Assembly: GCA_950097015.1 (NCBI GenBank) | Contig: CATNEN010000007.1 | Span: 9,673,001 to 9,737,000 of the forward strand | From: Macrostomum hystrix | Taxonomy: Eukaryota; Platyhelminthes; Macrostomidae | Length of the DNA: 64,000 bases | Direction: 5' to 3' | Part shown: positions 56,209-64,000 of the stretch, in pieces | Position numbering within the stretch: the stretch's first letter is position 1 | Layout: each line of letters opens with the position of its first letter | Program-made: the position numbers and the translations under genes | The notes under the pieces: generated by a model | Told to the model about the DNA's origin: nothing | The model's input: only the letters and a program-made list of their open reading frames with translations | Database searches by the model: none

Positions 56209-57064
56209 TATTAAACGTAACTCAACAGTTTTCATGTCATCATCTTGTCAGTACTCGTAAGTGCCAAGTGTCCCGATAACATATTTCGATTTTGTTAATT
56301 ATATCAAATAATCTGACGGTGCATGCGTGTACTTTAGCAAGTGTCATTCTAACATTGTAACGAAGATTTGGGCCAGTTATAACATTTGAGACTCAGACAG
56401 GGCTGCATCAGCTGCCAAAACTATGAATCACGGCTGATGTTTGCCACTGTTTGCCACAGGATGGATCACTGGATTGACACTGTAGCGGCAGACAGCTGAA
56501 ATCACGCTCGGTTGACGCCTGAGGTGACGTGGATGGCGTCACAAGTGAGTGGCGAGTAAATTAGTTAATTGTCACTGAGCTCTTCGGCTTAATTCCTAAT
56601 GTCATCATGATGAAATTTCTTCCTCTTCCGTCAAACTCTGGGTAGCAGTCAGTTAATTCGGATTACTAAAGCAGAGGGACGCAAGACGCAATTCGTGAAA
56701 AAATAGTTTGAGGCTGATTTTAAGCGAAAATGCTTTGCGAAGACTGCCACTGTCAGTTTATTTTTAACCAAATCTACCCCCCATTGTGAGGCTGGTGAGA
56801 CAGCTTTGCAAGAATTTGAGTATGTTTTTTCCGACTTGTTCAGATACAGTGAAGTTACATTGATGCTTTCAAATCAGGAGAAGAAAGCTTGTTTCAGGAT
56901 AGGTCATGTCAGGAATGCCATGTCAGGGTCGATCGGGTCCGGAAAGGTCAGATCAGAATGGGTCAGGATGGTCATGTCAGAATGGGTCAGGGTAGGTCAG
57001 GTCAGAATGGGTCAGGATAATTAAGGCCAAGTTAAGCAGGGATGCTTGGCTTATTGAGTTGAGC

Positions 57065-57788
57065 TCAGGTGAGTCCGGAGGATGCTGCGGTCGCGTGGCT
57101 TCCGAGCACTGCGCCGACGATGACGGCTACAATGAGCAGGAAGGCGATGGCGACGCCAGCGAGGACGAAGAGCCGCCGCCTACGGCTCATTCGCTGGCAG
57201 CATCGGCAGTGGGAGGTGGCGGATAATGAAGTCAGCGTCGTTGGCTGCGAAGGCGGAGCATTCGATGGCGGTGGTTGCAGATGCGGGTCCGGCTGCTGCG
57301 GCGGTGCAAACAGTTCACTCCGACCGCTAATCAGCAGGCGATTGTCAAAGTAATAGTGAACTTGAGCTATGCCTCCTTGTTGGGCTTGCAGTACATCTGG
57401 CTGTGGCGGCGGCGGTGGCCTGTCGAACGGATCGCCAATGACGTCGAATTTAGCGCTCTGGATGCCGTCAGCCGTCGCGGACGTCAATAGCGGCCTCGGC
57501 GGCCCGATGGCCGGCCGGAAGCGAAAGCCGAAATCATCATCATCGTCCAGATTGTCTGCGGGCGGCTTCACGGGCGGCGACTGAGCTGGCAGCGGCTTCT
57601 TCGAGCGAAACGTTTTCTTTGGTTTCTTCCGCTTTTTCTCATTCTTAACGCCGTCGCCATCGAAGCCGAGATTGACAACTCCGGCTAACGATGGCGGCGG
57701 TGACGGCGACGGGCTCTCAGCGGCTGTGCGGTAGCTGAAGCGGCTGCTGCTGGCTTGTGTCAGCTGCTCCGCGGCGTCATGGAAGCTG
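57065..57788 (-). CDS. Proline-rich tail-anchored membrane protein, last exon
   Basis: One minus-strand exon of about 240 residues ends at TGA 57065-57067. It reads from an acceptor near 57788 (GATCCAG); a stop lies just upstream at 57796-57794 and no in-frame ATG occurs before the C-terminus, so an upstream exon must supply the start. Features in order: Ser/Pro-rich FSYRTAAESPSPSPPPSL, lysine-rich KNEKKRKKPKKTFRSKK, acidic DDDDDFGFRF, proline-rich PFDRPPPPPQPD, Cys cluster HCRCCQR, RRRR, then the membrane helix LFVLAGVAIAFLLIVAVIVG and about 12 residues outside. This predicts a cytoplasmic N-terminal region anchored by a C-terminal helix. The family is not recognised. Confidence 0.7.
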
Positions 57789-59205
57789 CTGGATCACTGT
57801 CTAACAGGATGGATCACTGTTTTACAAAATGGGTCACTGTCTAACAGGATGGGTCACTGTCTAACAGGATGGGTCACTGTCTAACAGGATGGATCACTGT
57901 CTAACAGGATGGATTACTGTTTTACAAAATGGGTCACTGTCTAACAGGATGGGTCACTGTTTTACAAAATGGGTCACTGTCTAACAGGATGGGTCACTGT
58001 CTAACAGGATGGGTCACTGTCTAACAGGATGGATCACTGTCTAACAGGATGGATTACTGTTTTACAAAATGGGTCACTGTCTAACAGGATGGGTCACTGT
58101 CTAACAGGATGGGTCACTGTCTAACAGGATGGATCACTGTCTAAGAGGATGGGTCACTGTCTAACAGGATGGGTCACTGTCTAACAGGATGGATCACTGT
58201 CTAACAGGATGGATTACTGTTTTACAAAATGGGTCACTGTCTAACAGGATGGGTCACTGTCTAACAGGATGGGTCACTGTCTAACAGGATGGATCACTGT
58301 CTAAGAGGATGGGTCACTGTCTAACAGGATGGGTCACTGTCTAACAGGATGGATCACTGTCTAACAGGATGGATTACTGTTTTACAAAATGGGTCACTGT
58401 CTAACAGAATGGATCACTGTCTAACAGGATGGGTCACTGTCTAACAGAATGGATCACTGTCTAACAGGATGGGTCACTGTCTAACAGGATGGATCACTGT
58501 CTAACAGAATGGATCACTGTCTAACAGAATGGATCACTGTCTAACAGAATGGATCACTGTCTAACAGGATGGATCACTGTCTAACAGGATGGATCACTGT
58601 CTAACAGAATGGATCACTGTTTTACAAAATGGGTCACTGTCTAACAGGATGGATCACTGTCTAACAGGATGGATCACTGTCTAACAGGATGGGTCACTGT
58701 CTAACAGGATGGGTCACTGTCTAACAGAATGGATCACTGTCTAACAGGATGGGTCACTGTCTAACAGGATGGATCACTGTCTAACAGGATGGATCACTGT
58801 CTAACAGGATGGATCACTGTTTTACAACATGGGTCACTGTCTAACAGGATGGGTCACTGTCTAACAGGATGGGTCACTGTCTAACAGTATGGGTCACTGT
58901 CTAACAGGATGGGTCACTGTCTAACAGGATGGGTCACTGTCTAACAGGATGGGTCACTGTCTAACAGGATGGGTCACTGTCTAACAGGATGGGTCACTGT
59001 CTAACAGGATGGATCACTGTCTAACAGGATGGATCACTGTTTTACAAAATGGGTCACTGTCTAACAGGATGGGTCACTGTCTAACAGGATGGGTCACTGT
59101 CTAACAGGATGGGTCACTGTCTAACAGGAGGGGTCACTGTCTAACGGGATGGGTCACTGTCTAACAGGATGGATCACTGTCTAACAGGATGGATCACTGT
59201 CTATC
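57789..59205. repeat. 20-bp satellite-like array, about 70 copies
   Basis: The unit GGATGGGTCACTGTCTAACA repeats with no change of length for 1.4 kb. Two main variants occur: GGATGGATCACTGTCTAACA, and a pair GGATTACTGT/TTTACAAAAT. A 160-bp block of eight units, marked by the rare CTAAGAGGAT at 58141 and 58301, is duplicated in tandem. It lies in the intron upstream of the tail-anchored protein exon. Confidence 0.97.
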
Positions 59206-60934
59206 CGGTTTATCCCAGCATCTCAGTTCAGTAGCAGGTCCTTCTCGTTGGTAAACCTGATTGACGAAGACCTAATCAAGATTATTGAAGATCTGTTGCA
59301 GTAGAACATTGCTTAGTGATAGTTTTCTAGTACTCAGATAAGATGCCGGAAGCACTAACTTCTGATTCGATTTTTAAATAAAATGTTGCCACCCGCGGGC
59401 AAAATTTTTGTGAGGCCGTCATCAATCATCTAATTGATGCCATTTCGCTTATCATTGTCAAGCAACACTGTCTGGCTGACTCTTCACTAAAGAGTGCTGC
59501 ATTTTGCATGTCAGAGTGTCAATTTGCAAAGTCTTCAACTGATACTATTTTCAGACCTGACTTGAAGACTGTTAAGATTGATTTAATTTCCTTAGATCAG
59601 TTAGACTTGATTTCCTTAGATCAGTTAGACTTGATTTCCTTAGATCAGTGAGACGTCATTTCTGAAGATTTCCAAGAAATAGCCGAAAGGTTTAGAATGA
59701 AATAACCAGATATCCGCGGGATGTTTTGTCTGGCATTCGCTGTCACAAGGCAGTCTGTTTTGAGCCATCGGGCACCGGTCAGTGGCCGCAACTCGAGCTC
59801 GGGACAGCCCTGGAATCTGGGCTGGGGTGGTGCCACCGGCTCAGCCAAGGACTCTTGCGGCTCGAGTATCAGAATATTCGCTGCGCCTTCGGGACCCCAA
59901 CCCGAACCAGCGCGCCCGCCTTTGACAATATTGTCTCTTTGAGGATTAGCCTAATGACTAATCCGATGTTTTGACAGGTTTGACGGGATTTTAGGAGCCG
60001 CTAAATCCCCAGCCCGGGCCTGCTTGACCAAGAACTCTCGAATTTCACTGACGGCGACGATTTCGTTGCGGCTTAGGACTCAGCACCTGCCCGGATTAGC
60101 GCCGCACCACCCCACCTCGACCCACCGTCTCCCCACCTTTGGCGCGCCTCTATTCTCGGATTTATCTGCCATTCCTTGCAACTTATTTCAATTTATCCCA
60201 CTGCGGTTGTGCTTAGTGCATCTGTCTCCCTCATCTCCCACAATGTACCCCCTCCACTATCCCTCTCCTGTCTTGTTTAGTTCGCTAGTACACTGTGAAT
60301 ACTGTGGGTACATTGTGGGTACATTGTGGGTACACTGTGGATACATTATGGAGACATTGTGGGTACACTGTGAATACATTGTGGGTTCATTTTGGGTACA
60401 CTGTGGGTACATTGTGGGTACACTGTGGATACATTGTGGGTATATTGTGGGTACACTGTGGGTACATTGTGGGTACATTGTGGGTATGCTCAGGGCCCCT
60501 TTCGAGCTAATAGTCCCGCGTTTCTCAACTGAGTGCAGAACGAACTCTGCGGGTTCGAACTCGGGGCACTCGTTGCCAGAGCGGGACCAGCCGCTTCACC
60601 TCTTCACCAGTTCGTCTGCGCCAATCCGACCTGTTTAGTCTGTGTGACTGAGCCCACAATATTTGGATATAAGCGGACTCTGGGATATGCTTAACAAGCA
60701 GCAGCATTCCACACCCAGCCAGCCAGCGCGGCCGAGACACTCCCGGGTCCCGTAATTGCCTCGCGGACACTGGGATTGTGGGAATTTTAATTTGCCGAGA
60801 AGCCCCAGCCTTGCGCGCTCGGCACTGGCTGAGCTGCGGCCGGGGGGTGGGTGAGTGCTGCCTCGAGCACTCCAAAGTGCTCGACCGCCTCGCACCGAAT
60901 CTCGAGCCGGCAGCGTGGGTGGAGCCCGGACCCG
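59206..60934. other. Intergenic DNA; 12-bp array at 60290-60490
   Basis: No gene is supported. There is a 24-bp triplication (CTTAGATCAGTTAGACTTGA) at about 59580-59650 and a 12-bp array of GGGTACATTGTG/GGGTACACTGTG at 60290-60490. Confidence 0.6.
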
Positions 60935-60966
60935 CCAATGGCGTCCAGCTGAGCCTTCAGCATAAA
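60935..60966 (+). promoter_or_regulatory. CCAAT and CATAAA boxes of insulin-like gene 1
   Basis: CCAATGGC at 60935 and CATAAA at 60961 are separated by 21 bp, about 95 bp upstream of the ATG. The downstream paralogue has the same pair with 25-bp spacing. Confidence 0.6.
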
Positions 60967-61060
60967 GCAAGCGACCCTCGGACCCGGCTGCGGCCGCGCG
61001 GGCTCCCAGCAGCTCATCCTCGCCGCAGCTTCTCGCTCTGCCAGTGCGCAAGTTTTCACA

Positions 61061-61561
61061 ATGCCAAGCTCGATAACAATGTCGGCCTTCGTCCTCCTGG
61101 CCGTGGCGCTGGGCGTCTCCCTGCAGAGCGGCGCTGAGGCCCGCTCTGACATCACTGTGGTAGGTGGTCAGGAATGAAGCTCAGGCCAGTTTTTGTCATA
61201 GAACTCCTGCCCCAAAGCCCAAGCTCTTGCCCATGAAAACGCATTGCAGGACAGGTCAATCAAGAAGTGCGGCATCGACCTAATCCGCACCCTGTGGCAG
61301 GTGTGCGGCCTACGGGGCCGACGAGTTAAGCGTCGAACTCTCGACACGGCAGGTGAGTCGGACGCCGCGTGTGCCAGCAGCCACTGACGTGTCTTTAAAA
61401 AGTCCTTCAGCGCCCCCTTTCAAAACATTTCAGTCGAGGGACTGTCGAAGCGCAACAACGACCTGACGAGGCTGCGCTGTATGATTAAGTCAGATGACAT
61501 CGTGTACAACTGCTGTTGCAACTCGTGCCGCCTGTCCTTCCTCGAGCTCTACTGTGAGTAG
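61061..61561 (+). CDS. Insulin-like peptide 1 (preproprotein, 109 residues)
   Basis: Three exons: 61061-61159, 61250-61352 and 61434-61561, with phases 0 and 1 at the joins. Exon 1 gives a signal peptide, MSAFVLLAVALGVSLQSGAE, with likely cleavage after AEA. The B chain is KKCGIDLIRTLWQVCGLRG (C-x11-C). Dibasic RR and KRR sites and a short C-peptide end at SKR. The A chain has IVYNCCCNSCRLSFLELYC: CC-x3-C-x8-C as in insulin, plus an extra Cys directly after the CC and one ten positions before it (RLRCMIKSDD). Secreted hormone for an insulin-type receptor. The stop TAG overlaps a donor-like GTGAGT, so a longer form cannot be excluded. Confidence 0.92.
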
Positions 61562-62274
61562 CGCGCACACGGATGACTCAAACTGACAGGCAACACCTGA
61601 ACTGACTTGGCCCCAGACTCGCGAACCACCCACCTCCCCCAGTCAGCTGAGCTCGCTAGGAAAGTGCACTCGAAATACACTCAGAGTCACCGCATCCCGC
61701 GCTAGCAGCGGCGCAGACGGAAACGAAAACTCGGGCTGTGGATTTTCCACCGATTAGATTTTCGCTTCCTTAGCAACCGTTTTTTCCTTTGATCCGGATA
61801 TAAACCTGAAGCCCGTTTGAGTTTTGCTCGATTCTTTTGAAAAAATTAACAAAAAATGCATAGCCTTAATCCTTGCCTTAAACAATGGGATCGTGCTGGA
61901 ACAATGGCCAGACCGTGAACTCTAACAATAGACAAACACTGTCCATTCTGGGTGGTAAATTTTGAAAATTTTCTCATTGAAGGAAATCTTGTCTAAATTA
62001 AATTCAATGAAAACTGCCTTGTGTGGGTTTACTTTATCATTGATGAATCGGTATTGCGTAGTGAGGTTTGAAATCAGAAGTAATTTTACCTCTATTTAAT
62101 TTGGAGTCCAACAGGAACGCTGCAGAATGTCCTGTACAACCAGAACTCACCAGCTTGGTGGATTCAAGGCTTCTAAGACATTCTTTAACTCTTAGTTCTG
62201 TACAAAGTAATGACAAAAGCAACAACGACAGCAAAAAAACAAAACAAAAAAGCTATTTTAACAAAGCAACAGCA

Positions 62275-62500
62275 ACAAAAAACAATAGCAAACAACAATA
62301 GCAAACAGCAATAGCAAACAACAATAGCAAACAACAATAGCAAACAACAATAGCAAACAACAATAGCAAACAGCAATAGCAAACAACAATAGCAAACAAC
62401 AATAGCAAACAACAATAGCAAACAACAATAGCAAACAGCAATAGCAAACAACAATAGCAAACAACAATAGCAAACAACAATAGCAAACAACAATAACAAA
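62275..62500. repeat. 13-bp A-rich array
   Basis: About 17 units of AATAGCAAACAAC, some with AGC for AAC. It directly precedes a SINE fragment and may have grown from a SINE or poly-A rich tail. Confidence 0.92.
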
Positions 62501-62508
62501 CAAAAATG

Positions 62509-62540
62509 GGTCCTGAGCTCGAATCCGCGGCCAGGCCACA
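62509..62540 (+). mobile_element. SINE family A remnant (box B segment)
   Basis: GGTCCTGAGCTCGAATCCGC followed by GGCCAGGCCACA aligns with positions 3940-3975 of copy 1. Nothing after it aligns, so only a fragment is left. Confidence 0.6.
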
Positions 62541-62660
62541 TAGAGAATCAGTTGTGTCGCTCAAGCCAGTTAGGAAGGCCGAGTTGCGAAGAAACCCTCG
62601 TGGGCTGAGCTAAAATAATTGCACGGCTGAAGTATATGTGCTCAGCGCCGGGGAGGGTGT

Positions 62661-63080
62661 CAGTCAGTCAGTCAGTCAGTCAGTCAGTCAGTCAGTCAGT
62701 CAGTCAGTCAGTCAGTCAGTCAGTCAGTCAGTCAGTCAGTCAGTCAGTCAGTCAGTCAGTCAGTCAGTCAGTCAGTCAGTCAGTCAGTCAGTCAGTCAGT
62801 CAGTCAGTCAGTCAGTCAGTCAGTCAGTCAGTCAGTCAGTCAGTCAGTCAGTCAGTCAGTCAGTCAGTCAGTCAGTCAGTCAGTCAGTCAGTCAGTCAGT
62901 CAGTCAGTCAGTCAGTCAGTCAGTCAGTCAGTCAGTCAGTCAGTCAGTCAGTCAGTCAGTCAGTCAGTCAGTCAGTCAGTCAGTCAGTCAGTCAGTCAGT
63001 CAGTCAGTCAGTCAGTCAGTCAGTCAGTCAGTCAGTCAGTCAGTCAGTCAGTCAGTCAGTCAGTCAGTCAGTCAGTCAGT
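62661..63080. repeat. Perfect CAGT tetranucleotide array, 105 copies
   Basis: 420 bp of CAGT without one substitution, ending in TAGCTAGCTAG. Open frames through it (SQSV repeats) are by-products. Confidence 0.98.
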
Positions 63081-63251
63081 TAGCTAGCTAGTTTTGATGA
63101 TTAAAGCGGGCCAGAGGCCTCAATCAGTGCGGCATCCACAAGATGCCGGATAGTTAAGAAATATTTCCCCTTGACAAACAAAGCTAATAGTGCTTCAGTG
63201 AGCCGGACAATGCGTGGGCGGTTGGCGGAGCATTGGCCCCAGCCTCTCCGA

Positions 63252-63287
63252 CCAATGGCCGGGCGCGGCCTCGAGTCGCAGCATAAA
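63252..63287 (+). promoter_or_regulatory. CCAAT and CATAAA boxes of insulin-like gene 2
   Basis: CCAATGGC at 63252 and CATAAA at 63282 repeat the layout found before insulin-like gene 1, each with AG-rich, GC-rich sequence after it. This supports the same transcription start region in both paralogues. Confidence 0.6.
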
Positions 63288-63377
63288 TGCCGCAGCGGAA
63301 GCGGCGGCGGCGGCAGACCGGATGCCAGCTACTCAACCGCTGTCCGCCAGACCAGACAGTTAATGAAGCTCACAACA

Positions 63378-63851
63378 ATGTCCAGCAGGGCGTAGGTGTC
63401 TCCCTGTGTCGCGTGGAGGGCCGATCGGAGCTGTCTGAGGTGAATGGACTCAAATAGCTTCACCGCCTATCCTAAGTGTGAGCAGTGTCATTATTAGGCC
63501 ACGCTATCCCAAGCCCCCAACCCTTGTGCAGAACAGGTACGTGCGGAGGTGCGGACTGAGGCTGATCCAGACCCTGTGGCAGGTGTGCGCTGACCGGGGC
63601 AGCATCTACAATGGCGGCAGGCGGCCGCCGTCTCGGTTCAGCGGCCAGTCCTCGGAGGGCTCCACGCAGCCAGTCGGACTCGAACTTCGATGGCACCTTC
63701 TGCTGGGCAGACTTCAGCCGTCAGCAGCTCGTCAAAGAGGAGCCCGAGGCTGACGGATCTCGGCTGCCTGATCGAGCGGGATGACCTGGTTTACCACTGC
63801 TGCTGCCGCCGGTGCAGCATCTCGTACATGGAGCTGTACTGCAGCTTCTGA
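63378..63851 (+). CDS. Insulin-like peptide 2; leader exon appears broken
   Basis: B-chain exon at 63532-63635 and A-chain exon at 63725-63851 (phase 2 join; other short-intron solutions exist). B chain: YVRRCGLRLIQTLWQVCADRG (C-x11-C), then RR sites. A chain after SSSKR: LGCLIERDDLVYHCCC then RRCSISYMELYCSF and TGA at 63849-63851. It keeps the same extra Cys pair as gene 1. A leader-like exon ends at 63439 with VGVSL and GRSELSE, matching LGVSL and ARSDITV of gene 1. However, the ATGs at 63363 and 63378 run into TAG at 63393, one frame away from that segment, and the hydrophobic core is missing. Either another leader exon is used or the copy is a recent pseudogene. Confidence 0.72.
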
Positions 63852-63960
63852 CCTATGTCAGCCGCGGACTGTCATTGTTTAATCTTCGTCACATTCAGAA
63901 GAGCTGCTGTGCTGTCCTGAAATATACTGAAAGACACAATGGGAAGAGGTGACTTTGAAA

Positions 63961-63966
63961 ATTAAA
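63961..63966 (+). terminator. Candidate ATTAAA polyadenylation signal of insulin-like gene 2
   Basis: ATTAAA, the commonest variant signal, lies 110 bp after the stop codon at 63851. Confidence 0.45.
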
Positions 63967-64000
63967 TCGTATATAGCATTTTAGGCTGGGGAACAAAGCC

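Larger units (their letters stand above)
53996..57064. other. Transposon-rich gap between two minus-strand genes
   Basis: Apart from the Crypton remnant and the inverted-repeat element, no exon is supported. TTTATT at 56757-56762 is a good minus-strand polyA signal for the gene ending at 57065. Weak GGGTCAGGAT-like repeats occur at 56930-57020. Confidence 0.55.
61562..63251. other. Spacer between the insulin-like genes with two arrays
   Basis: The spacer contains a 13-bp array (AATAGCAAACAAC) at 62275-62500, a SINE family A remnant at 62509-62540 and the CAGT array at 62661-63080. No further insulin-like exon was seen. Confidence 0.7.

Noticed and set aside
57789-59205. CRISPR-like regular array
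   Set aside because: Units of 20 bp follow each other directly with no spacers, and the genome is eukaryotic.
60024-60638. 204-codon plus-strand frame with Trp/His-rich repeats
   Set aside because: Its central part is the 12-bp GGGTACATTGTG array. The flanks show no domain or splice signal.
62185-62564. Hydrophobic Leu/Cys-rich minus-strand frames resembling membrane segments
   Set aside because: They are translations of the 13-bp A-rich array, present in three frames alike.
62636-63091. 150-codon SQSV-repeat frames
   Set aside because: A CAGT array has no stop codon in any plus frame, so the frame carries no information.

Overview
The window is nuclear DNA of an invertebrate animal. Nearly every gene is split by introns with GT/AG ends, most of them 50-120 bp long. 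Two tRNA-derived SINE families, a Crypton remnant, a terminal-inverted-repeat element and more than fifteen minisatellites are present. Base composition is close to balanced. The gene types (PKD1-type polycystin, two-PDZ scaffold, two-Ig surface protein, insulin-like peptides) are metazoan. The insulin-like peptides and the repeat load would fit a spiralian such as a flatworm, but I cannot fix the species from sequence alone.

Layout. (1) 1-28341, plus strand: one giant gene, open at the left edge, with about 67 exons whose phases join throughout. It encodes roughly 6500 residues of a PKD1-like receptor-channel. The ectodomain is a long chain of galactose-binding (F5/8C and fucolectin-like) domains with three C-type lectin domains, then a fibrinogen-like domain, an EGF-like module and a 4-kb exon carrying Ig-fold/PKD repeats and the start of a REJ region. 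A degenerate GPS, a PLAT domain and eleven predicted membrane helices with the polycystin domain and pore follow. (2) 28.3-36.2 kb: intergenic, with SINE and minisatellites. (3) 36255-40249, plus: a two-PDZ scaffold protein with a polyglutamine tract. (4) 40.3-45.3 kb: intergenic, rich in tandem arrays. (5) 45306-51575, plus: a two-Ig, probably GPI-anchored surface protein whose start lies in an exon I could not find. (6) 53301-53995, minus: the last two exons of an unrecognised helical protein. (7) 54.4-56.2 kb: Crypton recombinase remnant, and a TIR element with a SINE inserted in it. (8) 57065-57788, minus: the last exon of a proline-rich, tail-anchored protein, with a 1.4-kb array of 20-bp units upstream. 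(9) 60935-63851, plus: two tandem insulin-like peptide genes with the same promoter layout.

The most notable points are the lectin-array architecture of the polycystin, including a fibrinogen domain and a GPS that looks uncleavable; the two insulin-like genes with a conserved extra cysteine pair in the A chain, the second with a broken leader; and a minisatellite in the Ig gene built from the splice donor of the preceding exon. Exon limits were read by eye from splice consensus, reading phase and domain fit, so individual boundaries may move by a few codons.
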